Positions 45,201 to 54,645 of a DNA stretch of 64,000 bases are shown piece by piece. A program made the translations under genes and the position numbers. How positions within the stretch are numbered: position 1 is the stretch's first letter; each line of letters opens with the position of its first letter. This DNA is from Opitutaceae bacterium. Its GTDB lineage: Bacteria; Verrucomicrobiota; Verrucomicrobiia; Opitutales; Opitutaceae. The notes under the pieces are model-generated. The model was given only the letters and a program-made list of their open reading frames with translations, searched no databases and was not told where the DNA came from. The stretch lies in NCBI GenBank assembly GCA_030648295.1, contig JAUSID010000264.1:59592-123591 (forward strand), given 5' to 3'.

Positions 45201-45406
45201 ATGCAGTCGAGGTGGAGCGGCTTGCCGTTCGACCGGCTCACGGCCAGCTCGCGACAGTGACGAGGCCTCGAGCTGGTCGAGAGGCTCTTCAAGCCGCCTT
45301 TTTCGAATGAGCAATACAAGCGCGTTGGGAGGTCTGCTGGCCAGCAGACCGCTCCACCTTTCAGTGGATTCGATCTCGGAATGAGAACGTACTTCGACTG
45401 CATGGA
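45201..45406. repeat. 206-bp inverted-repeat element
   Basis: The left arm ATGCAGTCGAGGTGGAGCGG (45201-45220) pairs with GCTCCACC (45351-45358) and ACTTCGACTGCAT (45394-45406) with gaps. The interior holds a perfect palindrome GGTCTGCTGGCCAGCAGACC (45331-45350). No coding content. It separates the permease from the next minus-strand gene. Confidence 0.7.
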
Positions 45407-45412
45407 ATCGGC

Positions 45413-47581
45413 CTAGATGACGAACTCCACCGTCTGGCTGGCCTCCGCCTTCGTCTCGAGCACCCGCACGATCGCGGTCGCGCGATGTCCGCCCCTCGCC
45501 ATCTCGGGGAAAACCGCATGTTGGTAATGGTCTTCGAAAAATCCGTTCGCCCGCTTGCGCGCGACAAGTTCGGTCGCGACCTCGCGATCGTCGACCCGTA
45601 GCTTCACGAACTCGCTGAGCGGCTGCTTCGCGAGGCCCTGCGCCGTGTTCTCCCACGCGCAACGCACGCGAATGGCCACGCCGCGCTCCGGCCGGCCGGC
45701 CTCCAATTCATCGGCTGGCGTCAACGCCACGACCGACAGCATTGGACGCTGAATCGAGGGGTTGTCCCACCAACGCCAGTCCTGCTCGCGGGCCCGGATG
45801 ATATCGCTCACGGCGTCGGAGCCGGCATGCATCCAGGTTCTGCCCTTCGTCCAGACGTCGCGCCGCACGGCGGCCACCCAGTTTTGTTTCAACGCGTTCA
45901 ACCAGCCCTCCCACGTCGGCTCCGACGCGAGGAACAGCGTCCGGAATCCGCTCGTTTGATCCGCAAACCACCACGGCTCCGGCCCGTGCGCATCCTGCAA
46001 TCCGATGAACGGAAGCCGGCCCCGCCATCGGTTGAGGAACGGCTCCGTGTTCATGAAATCCGGATTGCCGAAATGATACGTGCTGATGGCGGCAAACCCG
46101 CCGCGCTCGACTGAATCATCCAGCAACATCCGGACGAGTTCCTCGTTCTCGCCGAACTGCCAGACGAGCCGGCCTTTTCCGCGCTCCAGCGGTTCGAGTC
46201 GCCTTTGCCGGAATTCCGACCACGACACGGCGGTGGCGGCCGCGGCGCGCGTGCCGAGCGGCGGCCCGATGTCGGTGTCGCCGGGGGAGAAAAGATCACT
46301 GGTGTGGCTGTAGGTGCCGAGCCCGGCAAAATTCACCCACGTGCCGTACTCCTCGTTGGCCGGAAAAAACTTCACCGGCACCTTCCGCGCCGCGGCAATC
46401 GCGCGTGCCCGCTCCATCCAGGCCGGTTTCGCATTCTTCGCGCCCCACAGGTGGAGCTTCAGGCTGCGCGCGAGTTCGACCGCATCGGCGGGGCTGCCCG
46501 TTCCGTGCGACTCGATTTGAATCGAGAATACCTTCAGCCCGGGCGCCGGCGCGGGCGGCCGCCACGGCGTTGCCCGCTGGCGGATGGCGCCGAGCGAATC
46601 GAGCGCACCAAGGGCATCGAGCGCATCCAGCGCATAATAAGTCGCCGTCGCGTTGCTGAGCCAGCCCGGCCGATCGGCGAAACCTCCGTCGGCATTGGCG
46701 AGTGAATGAATGTACCGGATACACGCGTCGCGGTCCGCTGGCGCCGCACCGAGCAGTTTCAGCGCGCGCAAGCCGGCCCGGGTGTAAACGATGTCGTCGA
46801 CCCCGCCGAACTCAGGCTTCGGCGCCAGCGTGAATCCGCCCGCGCCCCGCCCCGCCGCATGCCCGAGCTGGCACCCACGCAGCCATGCCACCAGAGCGTC
46901 GCTCGCCGCGGTTTCGCGGCCGAGCACGCGCTGCGCCTGGAGCGCCCAGAGCGTGTTCATGACATGGCCGTCCCCGCCGTCGGCCGCCGGCGTGTTGTTG
47001 TAGCTCCCGTTCGGCCGCCGGCGTTCGTCGATGTACCGTCCGAAGGTCTCGGTGATCCCGCTCGTCGGCAATCCGAGCAACGCGTGCGACATCACGACGC
47101 CCAGCTCGGATTGGAAGATCGGATATCCCTTGCGCTCGTATTGCTTCAGATAGCCGAGCGGTTTGGTGAACGCGGCGATCTTTGGCTGAAACCCGCTCAC
47201 GTCCGCCCCCAGCCACACCAAGGCCTGCACCTGCTGCCACTCGAAGATCCGCCGCTCCTGCTCGAGCTTCTTCAGCTCCCGCGGGTGATGCGTGCGCACG
47301 TATTCCACGAGCGCTTCCTTTCGCGGAGGTGTCTGCCCGAGCAGCCGGTGGCAGCCAACGACGCCAAATGTCGGCGTGAGGTGCGAGATCTCCTGGTCGC
47401 CCCACGCGTATCCGCCATCCGGACGCGCGAGCTTTTCCAGGTAGCCCGCGATCGCCCGGGCCGCCGGGCCGGAGGCGGCGGACTGGGCGCGCAGGTTGAG
47501 CGGGCACCCCGACGCCGCACCCGCCAGCGCGAGCACCCGCAGCATTTCACGGCGGCTGATCGTCGGCGCGGGCGTTTTCAT
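45413..47581 (-). CDS. Exported alpha-toroid (prenyltransferase/squalene-oxidase repeat) protein with large C-terminal domain
   Basis: A 722-residue protein. The N-terminus has a Tat-type leader (SRREMLRVLALAGAASG). Residues about 40-340 carry toroid-type repeats with PDGGYAWGD, RPNGSYNNTPA, GGFTLAPKPEFGG and NADGGFADRPGW, as in squalene cyclases and protein prenyltransferase beta subunits. The cyclase DxDD motif is absent. From about 345 comes a second part with FSIQIESHGTGS and FIGLQDAHGPEPWW, reminiscent of PHP/polymerase-type hydrolases, then a beta-rich end. The role is unknown. It lies immediately downstream of a sulfatase (16 bp) and probably shares its transcript. Confidence 0.75.
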   Translation of the reverse strand: MKTPAPTISRREMLRVLALAGAASGCPLNLRAQSAASGPAARAIAGYLEKLARPDGGYAWGDQEISHLTPTFGVVGCHRLLGQTPPRKEALVEYVRTHHPRELKKLEQERRIFEWQQVQALVWLGADVSGFQPKIAAFTKPLGYLKQYERKGYPIFQSELGVVMSHALLGLPTSGITETFGRYIDERRRPNGSYNNTPAADGGDGHVMNTLWALQAQRVLGRETAASDALVAWLRGCQLGHAAGRGAGGFTLAPKPEFGGVDDIVYTRAGLRALKLLGAAPADRDACIRYIHSLANADGGFADRPGWLSNATATYYALDALDALGALDSLGAIRQRATPWRPPAPAPGLKVFSIQIESHGTGSPADAVELARSLKLHLWGAKNAKPAWMERARAIAAARKVPVKFFPANEEYGTWVNFAGLGTYSHTSDLFSPGDTDIGPPLGTRAAAATAVSWSEFRQRRLEPLERGKGRLVWQFGENEELVRMLLDDSVERGGFAAISTYHFGNPDFMNTEPFLNRWRGRLPFIGLQDAHGPEPWWFADQTSGFRTLFLASEPTWEGWLNALKQNWVAAVRRDVWTKGRTWMHAGSDAVSDIIRAREQDWRWWDNPSIQRPMLSVVALTPADELEAGRPERGVAIRVRCAWENTAQGLAKQPLSEFVKLRVDDREVATELVARKRANGFFEDHYQHAVFPEMARGGHRATAIVRVLETKAEASQTVEFVI

Positions 47582-47597
47582 CGGGGGCTTGGTTGGT

Positions 47598-49052
47598 TTA
47601 CTTCCGCTCCGCTTTCTTCCCCTGCTTTTTCTTCGGCCCCTCGCCGCCGGTGACGGGGACCGGCCAGTTCTTCTTCACCAGGGCCTTCAACTCCGCGATC
47701 GTCCGGGTGTGCTTCGGATCGGCGGCGAGGTTCTTCATTTCACCGGGATCGCTGTCGTGATCGTAGAGTTCCACGCCCGCCTTGCCGTCATCCCACTCGG
47801 TGTACCGCCAGCGCGCCGTCCTCACGCTGTGCCCCGGAAATCCTCCGCGCTGCACCTGCGTAAACGCCGGCCGGTTCCATTCCGCCCCGGGGTTCGCGAG
47901 CAACGGCCGCAGCGACACGCCGGGGAGATTAGACGGCGGCTTCACCCCCGCGAGATCCGCCAAGGTCGGGTAAACGTCCACGAACTCCACCGGCCGCGGC
48001 GCCACGCCTCCCGCCTTCATGCCGGGCGCGGCGATGATCAGAGGCGCTCGCGCCGAGTCCTCGAAGCAGCTCTGCTTCATCCAGAGCCCGTGCGTGCCGA
48101 GCGAGTAGCCATGGTCACTCCAGAAAACAATGACGGTGTTGTCGCGCAGACCGAGACGGTCGAGCGCGTCCACCACGCGGCCAATCTGCGCATCCACGAA
48201 CGAAATCGTCGCGTAGTAACCCTGCTTCACTTCGCGCGCCTGCGGGAGCGTGACGCCAAAGTTCGGCCAGGGCCGCGTTGAATACAGCGCCGGCTCCGGC
48301 ACGGTCTTCGCGTAGGACGCCGGCACATTCGGGACCTGGATCTTGTCGAGCGGGTAAAGATCAAAGTATTTTTTCGGCGCGACGTACGGGGTGTGCGGTT
48401 TGTAGAAACCGACCGCGAGGAAGAAGGGCTCGCCCTGGTGTTTTTCGAGCAGCCGGATCGCCTCGGTCGCCACCTTGCCGTCCGTGTGGTCCTCGTCGCG
48501 ACCGCTTTTGTCCGAAAGAAACGACATGGCCGAGCCGAGCCCGCGCTGCGGCGTGTAGTTGATCACGTCGGACTCGAGCGTCGTCTTGTCGCGGCCCGCG
48601 GGATTCACGAACTCCTGCCACGACGGCGGATCATCGAGACCGCTCGTGCCGATGTCACCGGGGTTGCCGTAATGATAAATCTTGCCCACGCGCGCCGCAT
48701 AGTAGCCGTTGCGCATGAACATCTGCGGCATCGTCACGACATCGGGCAGTCCGGTCCGGAAATGGTACTGGAGATCGAACACGCGCGTCTGATCCGGCCG
48801 CAGCCCCGTCATGATCGACGAACGGCTCGGGCTGCAGAGCGGAAACTGGCAATACGCCCGATCGAAGCGCACACCGCGCGCGGCCAGCTTGTCGATGTTC
48901 GGCGACTTCACGATCGGGCTGCCGTAGCAGCCGAGGTCGTTGTTCATGTCGTCGACCGCGATGAACAGAACGTTGAGCTTGCGGGCCGGCGCACCGTGAA
49001 CGGTCGCGATGAGAATGCACCACAGGGCGAGGGGTAGAAAACGACGGAGCAT
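47598..49052 (-). CDS. Secreted sulfatase (iduronate-2-sulfatase-like)
   Basis: A 484-residue type I sulfatase from ATG 49052 with a signal peptide (MLRRFLPLALWCILIATVHG). The metal site begins FIAVDDMNNDLGCYG. The formylglycine Cys is in LCSPSRSSIMTG (C-x-P-x-R), followed by the family-typical KIYHYGNP and FWSDHGYSLG. It should need a radical-SAM or FGE maturase, which is not in the window. The C-terminus is a Lys-rich tail (GPKKKQGKKAERK). It is third in the minus-strand series isomerase, sulfatase, sulfatase, toroid. Likely substrate: a sulfated polysaccharide. Confidence 0.94.
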   Translation of the reverse strand: MLRRFLPLALWCILIATVHGAPARKLNVLFIAVDDMNNDLGCYGSPIVKSPNIDKLAARGVRFDRAYCQFPLCSPSRSSIMTGLRPDQTRVFDLQYHFRTGLPDVVTMPQMFMRNGYYAARVGKIYHYGNPGDIGTSGLDDPPSWQEFVNPAGRDKTTLESDVINYTPQRGLGSAMSFLSDKSGRDEDHTDGKVATEAIRLLEKHQGEPFFLAVGFYKPHTPYVAPKKYFDLYPLDKIQVPNVPASYAKTVPEPALYSTRPWPNFGVTLPQAREVKQGYYATISFVDAQIGRVVDALDRLGLRDNTVIVFWSDHGYSLGTHGLWMKQSCFEDSARAPLIIAAPGMKAGGVAPRPVEFVDVYPTLADLAGVKPPSNLPGVSLRPLLANPGAEWNRPAFTQVQRGGFPGHSVRTARWRYTEWDDGKAGVELYDHDSDPGEMKNLAADPKHTRTIAELKALVKKNWPVPVTGGEGPKKKQGKKAERK

Positions 49053-49166
49053 AAGTTGGAAAGTTGCGCGTCCGTCGCGCGGACGCTGGCTGTTGATCGG
49101 CAAAACAACGACCCTGGCCACCATGGCCGCCCGCGGGTCGTCATCGCGGGCGGCGCGGATCCGAAG

Positions 49167-50744
49167 CTATTCGGCTTTCTTGTCCTGCTTTTGTTTCTGT
49201 TTCTTGGGCGCGCCGGTCCCGTCGCCGGCACCGCGCCGGCCGAACCACTCGGGCGGTATCTGCTCCGGCACCTTCAGCTCCTGGCGGAGCCGCACAAGAT
49301 CCTTCTCGAGTTGCGCCTTGGTCGAGGCGTAAGCCGCGTCGTTGTAGACGCTCTTCAACTCGAGTGGATCCTTCTCGCGATCGAACAACTCCCAGTAGTC
49401 TTCGCCCGTGCCATAGAAGCGGACGAGTTTGTACCGATCGGTCACGACGCCGTAGTGCGGCCGGACACGATGCGGTGTCGGCCACTCGTAATACTGGTAA
49501 TAAAACGCCTTCCGCCAGTCGGCTGGCGTCCGGCCGCGCAAGATCGGCACGACGCTGCGGCCTTGCATCTCGGCCGGGATCTGCACGCCCGCCGCATCGA
49601 GAAACGTCTCGCCAAAATCGAGGTTGGAAACCAGGTCGCGATTGACCGTGCCCGGCTTCGTCACGCCCTTCCATGACACCAGCAGTGGCGTGCGCAGCGA
49701 CTCCTCGAAGATCCAGCGCTTGTCGAACCAGCCGTGCTCGCCGAGATAGAATCCCTGATCCGCTGCGTACACGATGATGGTGTTGTCGATCAGCCCCTCC
49801 TTCTCGAGGTAATCGAGAATCCGGCCGACGCTCTCGTCGACCGCTTTGATCGTCGCGAGGTAATCGTGCATGTAGCGCTGATACCGCCAGCGGACGAGGT
49901 CCTTGCCCTGGAGATTCGCCGCGCGGTACTTCGCGTTGCGCGGCTCATAGTACGCGTCCCACTGCTTGCGTTGGTCCGGGTTCATCCCCGGGGGCGGTGT
50001 CAGCTTCACATCACGGTCGTTCATCGTCTTCGCGATCGTCATGTCCTGATCGTGCTCGGCGAGCCCGCGCCCGGAATAATCATCGAACAGCGTCGGCGGC
50101 TCGGGGTACACGCGATCGCGGTCGAAGTTCAGGTGACGCAGCGCCGGTGACCATTCGCGATGGGGCGCCTTGTGCTGGGCCATGAGCAGAAACGGCTTCG
50201 ATTTGTCCCGGATTTTCAGCCAGTCGAGCGACACGTCGGTGATGATGTCGGTCGTGTAGCCCTGCACCTGGATCCGCTCGCCCATCTTGAGCATCGGCGG
50301 GTTGTAGTACACGCCCTGGCCCGGGAGGATTTGCCAGAAATCGAAACCCGTCGGCTCGGAGACGAGATGCCACTTGCCGACGATCGCCGTCTGGTAGCCG
50401 GCTTTTTGCAGCAGTTTCGGAAACGTCACCTGCGAGCCGTCGAACGTGGAGTTCGAATTGTTCGGAAAGCCGTTCAGGTGACTGTATTTTCCGGTGAGAA
50501 TCGTCGCGCGCGACGGGCCGCAAATCGAGTTCGTCACCATGCATCGGTCGAAGCGGACGCCGGCCTTGGCGATGCGATCGATGTTCGGAGTCGGGAGCAA
50601 CTTTCTACCCTCACCATAGGCGCTGATCGCCTGGTAGGCGTGATCGTCGGAGAAGATGAAAACGATGTTGGGCGGCCGCGGCGTCGCGGCCAGCGCAACC
50701 GATGCGGCGAACAGCGCGCCGCCCAATGCGAGCAGTGATTTCAT
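49167..50744 (-). CDS. Secreted sulfatase (arylsulfatase A / N-sulfoglucosamine type)
   Basis: A 525-residue enzyme from ATG 50744 with a signal peptide ([20 protein letters not shown]). The metal-binding start is [12 protein letters not shown]. The formylglycine Cys is in [16 protein letters not shown]. Further motifs are [13 protein letters not shown] and [15 protein letters not shown]. The tail is Lys/Gln-rich ([14 protein letters not shown]), like that of its neighbour at 47598-49052, although the catalytic domains differ. The gap to the next gene is 114 bp. Two different sulfatases suggest stepwise desulfation of one polymer. Confidence 0.95.
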   Translation of the reverse strand: MKSLLALGGALFAASVALAATPRPPNIVFIFSDDHAYQAISAYGEGRKLLPTPNIDRIAKAGVRFDRCMVTNSICGPSRATILTGKYSHLNGFPNNSNSTFDGSQVTFPKLLQKAGYQTAIVGKWHLVSEPTGFDFWQILPGQGVYYNPPMLKMGERIQVQGYTTDIITDVSLDWLKIRDKSKPFLLMAQHKAPHREWSPALRHLNFDRDRVYPEPPTLFDDYSGRGLAEHDQDMTIAKTMNDRDVKLTPPPGMNPDQRKQWDAYYEPRNAKYRAANLQGKDLVRWRYQRYMHDYLATIKAVDESVGRILDYLEKEGLIDNTIIVYAADQGFYLGEHGWFDKRWIFEESLRTPLLVSWKGVTKPGTVNRDLVSNLDFGETFLDAAGVQIPAEMQGRSVVPILRGRTPADWRKAFYYQYYEWPTPHRVRPHYGVVTDRYKLVRFYGTGEDYWELFDREKDPLELKSVYNDAAYASTKAQLEKDLVRLRQELKVPEQIPPEWFGRRGAGDGTGAPKKQKQKQDKKAE

Positions 50745-50823
50745 GGATGTGATTGTGCTTGGTGCGCGACGGTAATTGCGAATGGTCACGGAGAACTCAG
50801 GCTGGCCGGTTCGCGGCTGACGA

Positions 50824-51684
50824 TCATTTCACCTGCGACGCGAAAAAGTTTTTCGCCTCGCTGACGAGCCGGTTGGGATCCTCGGCGAACGCCTTGCTGT
50901 CCGTTTCGATCGCCATCACGCCGGACCAGCCGCTCTTCTTGATTTCGGCGAAGAGGCCGGTGTAGTTCGACTTGCCCTTGCCGATTTCCGTGTCGACGGC
51001 CGCGGCTTTCCCCTTTGCATCCGGCTGCGTGGTCTTGTCCTTGAAATGCATGTCATAAACCCGGTCGCTGCCGTACTCGCGGAACACCTTGGCGGCGTCG
51101 AATCCGGCCGCCGTCACCCACCCGATGTCGAGGCAGACGCCGATGCGCCGATCGCGTGACGCGAGAACCTTTTTCACCGTCGCCGGATCGCCATAGGCGG
51201 TTCCGGTGCCGTGATTGTGAATCGCGAGCTTGATGTCGTACTCCTTCACCAGTTCCTCGAGGTTGTCCCACTCGGCCATGTTCTTCGGCTCGACGATGAT
51301 GACTTTCATCCCCATCAGCTTCGCGAATTCGAAGAGCTTCCGGTTCGCTTCCTTGTCCATCGAGGTCTGGTTCACGCCGAACGAATACGCCACGAGTCCC
51401 TTCTGATCGAGAATCGCCTTCTTGCGCAGCGATTCCTCCTTTGGTCCCGTCGGATCGAGGTGCGCCTTGATGAATTCGATCTGCGTGACGCCATGTTTGA
51501 CCGCGAAGTCGACCACCTGATCAAAGGTCATGTTGCGACACGTCCAGGTCTGGAGGCCCAGCTTCGGGCCGCCGTCTCCTCCCTTGTTCCTGGCCGCCCG
51601 GGCGGCGTGCGCTGCTGAAGTCAGCGAGAGCGCAGATACGACGACGGCCAGCAAAGCGGACCGAAAAATCGCAGGGTAAATCAT
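50824..51684 (-). CDS. Exported sugar phosphate isomerase/epimerase-like TIM-barrel protein
   Basis: A 286-residue protein from ATG 51684 with a signal peptide ([20 protein letters not shown]…HAA). The barrel shows the AP-endonuclease-2/xylose-isomerase-like pattern with putative metal ligands in [30 protein letters not shown] and AIETDS. Exported members are frequent beside sulfatases and Gfo/Idh proteins in Verrucomicrobiota and probably act on keto- or modified sugars. It heads the minus-strand block 51684-45413. The same type of C-terminus is seen in the remnant at 3524-3664. Confidence 0.88.
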   Translation of the reverse strand: MIYPAIFRSALLAVVVSALSLTSAAHAARAARNKGGDGGPKLGLQTWTCRNMTFDQVVDFAVKHGVTQIEFIKAHLDPTGPKEESLRKKAILDQKGLVAYSFGVNQTSMDKEANRKLFEFAKLMGMKVIIVEPKNMAEWDNLEELVKEYDIKLAIHNHGTGTAYGDPATVKKVLASRDRRIGVCLDIGWVTAAGFDAAKVFREYGSDRVYDMHFKDKTTQPDAKGKAAAVDTEIGKGKSNYTGLFAEIKKSGWSGVMAIETDSKAFAEDPNRLVSEAKNFFASQVK

Positions 51685-51840
51685 AGATAGGCGGCCGAGA
51701 GTAAAACCCGCCGCCCCGGAAGCAAGCCGCGGGCGCAAAACTTTTGCGCGGGCGAAGCCGGCAGGACCACGACGCGTGAATAGCCCCGGTGCGCGAAAAT
51801 TCGTTGGCGTGCGGCGATCGGCCATTACGTTCGCGCGCGA
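51685..51840. promoter_or_regulatory. Divergent promoter region
   Basis: 156 bp separate the sugar isomerase block (minus) from the cytochrome/propeller gene (plus). Both directions must start here. No clear sigma-70 boxes or operator palindrome stand out. Confidence 0.4.
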
Positions 51841-54624
51841 ATGAGCCGCCCGCCGCCAGCTCCAGTCGTTGTTTGCCGGCCGTTTCCGCGGCTCTGCGAT
51901 GGTGCGCGGATTCCCCGGTGGCGACACCCTGCCCGGAGTCTGTTCGCGCTGTTCGCGCTGGCGGGCATCGCCAGCGCGCAGCCCTCCCCCCTTCCGCCGG
52001 CTCAGCTGCTGTTGCCCGAACCCGCCCTGCCGGCCTACGAGCACGAACTCGATCACGCCGGGCTCATTCGCAGCTGGGGCAAGGCCTCGCTCGAACGCGG
52101 CGAACGAATCTTCGAGATGGTGTGCCACAGCTGCCACGGCGACGCGAATCTCCGCGGTTCGTTGCCCGAGGCGCTCGCGTTTACCTCCGGCAAATTCCAG
52201 CATGGCGCCGATCCGCATCGGATGTACCAGACGGTGACGCGCGGTTGGCGGATGATGCCGCCACAGGTGCAGCTCGTGCCGCAGGAGAAATACGACGTCA
52301 TTCATTACATCCGCGAAACGTTCCTGGCGCGGCACAATCCCGAACAGCTCTTCGCCGTCACGCCGGCGTATCTGGCGGCCCTGCCGGCCGGAAAGTCGCG
52401 CGGCCCGGCGGCGAAACGACGCGAACCTTGGCGCGAAATGGACTATGGAAAATTTCTCATCGGCACGTACGAGCTGTCCGGTGCCGACGACCGCGCGGCC
52501 GCGGCCCAATTTCCCGCCGCCGAACGCGACCGGATTCCGCCCGGCGCGAACATCGCGTACAAGGGTATCGCCATCCGGCTCGACCGCGGACCCGGCGGAA
52601 TCGCGGAGGGCAGCGCGTGGGTCGTGTTCGAGCACGACACGATGCGACTCGCGGGCGCGTGGACCGGCAGCGGATTCATCGATTGGGAGGGGATCAATTT
52701 CAACACGCGCCATGTCGTGCGTCCCCGCACCATCGGAGATCTCCAATTTGAGCTCGCGGATGGGCCGGGCTGGGCCAACCCGGAGACGGGGCGATTCGAC
52801 GACGTCCGCGTGGTGGGCGCGGATGGCCGGCGGTTCGGCCCCCTGCCACGGCAATGGATGCATTACATGGGGCTGAATCGGGCCGAAGATCGTATCGTGA
52901 TATCGTATACCGTCGGCGATGCGACCGTGCGGGAGAGCCACGATCTCGAACGACCCGAAGGGCAGCCGCTGTTCGTGCGGACGTTGAACATCGGTCGTTC
53001 GTCGCGCGACTTGCTGATGCGGGTCGCGAACGCTGGCACCGCCGTCGCCGTCAGGGGGCCGAAAGCGGCGGTGCCCGGCGCGCAGGATGGTTTTGTCACC
53101 TTGCGGATACCGGCGTCGGCGACGCCCGTGAAGCTGGCGCTATGGCTCGCGAAATCCGGAACGAGCGGCTTGGATGCCGTGGCGGGTGCATCGGCGCCGC
53201 CGCGCGATTTGGAGGCGGCTCTCCACGCCAGCCCGGCACACTGGCCGGAAACGTTGTCCACACCGATTATCCCGAGCGACTCCGCCGGTCCATTCGCTTG
53301 GGCGCGGTTCACCCTGCCGCTCGCCAATCCCTGGCGAAGCCGGCTGCGGCTGACCGGACTCGATTTTCTGCCGGATGGGCACAGTGCAGTCCTGTGCACG
53401 TGGGACGGCGACGTGTGGCGCGTGGATGGCATCGATCAGGAGAGCGGCAACGTCACCTGGCGCCGAATCGCCGCCGGGTTGTTTCAGCCGCTGGGAATCA
53501 AGCTCCGCGACGGGGACATCTTCGTGACCTGCCGCGATCAGCTCGTACGGCTGCGCGATCTCAATGGCGACGGTGAGACTGATTTCTACGAGAGCTACAA
53601 CAGCGACCATCAGGTCACCGAGCATTTTCACGAATTCGCGATGGGCCTTCAGATCGACCCGGCGGGAAACTTCTATTACGCGAAGAGCGCGCGGCACGCC
53701 CGGACTGCGCTGGTCCCGCACCACGGCACGCTGCTCAGGATCGCGGCGGATGGCTCGAACACGGAAATCCTCGCGAACGGATTTCGGGCCGCGAATGGCG
53801 TGTGCCTGAATCCCGACGGTTCGTTCTTCGTCACGGACCAGGAGGGCCACTGGACGCCGATGAACCGGATCAACCGCGTGGTTCCGGGCCGCTTCTACGG
53901 CAACATGTGGAGTTATGGCGCTCCGGCGGACGCGTCGGACTCAGCGATGGCTCAGCCGCTGTGCTGGATCGACAAGGGTTTCGATCGATCACCGGCGGAA
54001 TTGGTCAGGGTCGATCGCGACGCGTGGGGATCTCTGCAGGGCGAATTGCTCAACCTATCGTATGGGAGGGGCCGGATTGAGGTGGTCCTCCAGGATCGGC
54101 GCAACGAGCAGGGCCAGGGCGCGGTGTGCTCGCTGCCGCTGCCGGATTTTCCCACTGGGCTGATTCGCGGGCGAGTTCATCCCCGCAACGCGGATTTGTA
54201 CCTGTGCGGCCTCGCCGCGTGGGCGACATCACAGACCCAGCAGGAAGGCGGGTTCTACCGGCTGCGGCGCACGGGCAGGCCAGCCTGCCTGCCGATCGCA
54301 TGGCATATCGGACACGATGCGATCGAACTGACGTTCAGCGACCCGCCGCAAAGCAGCGCGGCAAACGACATCTCCCGATATCAGGTTCGCGCCTATGGGC
54401 TGACCCGCTCGGCCAACTACGGCAGCCCGCACGTCGACGAACACGCAATGGCCGTCACCCGCGCGGAACTGTTGTCGGACGGTCGAACCATCCGGCTCAC
54501 CGTTCCGAATCTTCATCCCACCGCCGGAATCGACATCGTCTGCCGGTTGGTGGATGCGAACGGTGATGAGGTGGAGCGTGTGATTACCGGCACGATTCAC
54601 CACGTGCCACCCGCCCATCGATGA
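51841..54624 (+). CDS. Cytochrome c - DUF6797-like - beta-propeller fusion, exported
   Basis: A 927-residue periplasmic protein. After a long N-terminal region with a hydrophobic segment (about 30-47), a c-type heme site CHSCH is at 95-99 (MVCHSCHGDANLRG). Next is a middle domain (about 180-480, NIAYKGIAIRLDRG, FEHDTMRLAGAWTG) of the DUF6797 type. A beta-propeller of the membrane-bound dehydrogenase/PQQ-like class follows (about 510-820, LTGLDFLPDGHSAVLCTWDG, DLNGDGETDFYE), and then a C-terminal beta domain. This layout is characteristic of PVC bacteria. It probably oxidises a sugar or alcohol and passes electrons to the heme. Confidence 0.88.
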   Translation: MSRPPPAPVVVCRPFPRLCDGARIPRWRHPARSLFALFALAGIASAQPSPLPPAQLLLPEPALPAYEHELDHAGLIRSWGKASLERGERIFEMVCHSCHGDANLRGSLPEALAFTSGKFQHGADPHRMYQTVTRGWRMMPPQVQLVPQEKYDVIHYIRETFLARHNPEQLFAVTPAYLAALPAGKSRGPAAKRREPWREMDYGKFLIGTYELSGADDRAAAAQFPAAERDRIPPGANIAYKGIAIRLDRGPGGIAEGSAWVVFEHDTMRLAGAWTGSGFIDWEGINFNTRHVVRPRTIGDLQFELADGPGWANPETGRFDDVRVVGADGRRFGPLPRQWMHYMGLNRAEDRIVISYTVGDATVRESHDLERPEGQPLFVRTLNIGRSSRDLLMRVANAGTAVAVRGPKAAVPGAQDGFVTLRIPASATPVKLALWLAKSGTSGLDAVAGASAPPRDLEAALHASPAHWPETLSTPIIPSDSAGPFAWARFTLPLANPWRSRLRLTGLDFLPDGHSAVLCTWDGDVWRVDGIDQESGNVTWRRIAAGLFQPLGIKLRDGDIFVTCRDQLVRLRDLNGDGETDFYESYNSDHQVTEHFHEFAMGLQIDPAGNFYYAKSARHARTALVPHHGTLLRIAADGSNTEILANGFRAANGVCLNPDGSFFVTDQEGHWTPMNRINRVVPGRFYGNMWSYGAPADASDSAMAQPLCWIDKGFDRSPAELVRVDRDAWGSLQGELLNLSYGRGRIEVVLQDRRNEQGQGAVCSLPLPDFPTGLIRGRVHPRNADLYLCGLAAWATSQTQQEGGFYRLRRTGRPACLPIAWHIGHDAIELTFSDPPQSSAANDISRYQVRAYGLTRSANYGSPHVDEHAMAVTRAELLSDGRTIRLTVPNLHPTAGIDIVCRLVDANGDEVERVITGTIHHVPPAHR

Positions 54625-54645
54625 CCCGCGGCGAACTTCGCCGAC

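Noticed and set aside
51685..52941. N-terminal extension of the exported isomerase-like gene on the minus strand
   Set aside because: It is antisense to the cytochrome gene, and the signal peptide at ATG 51684 fixes the start.
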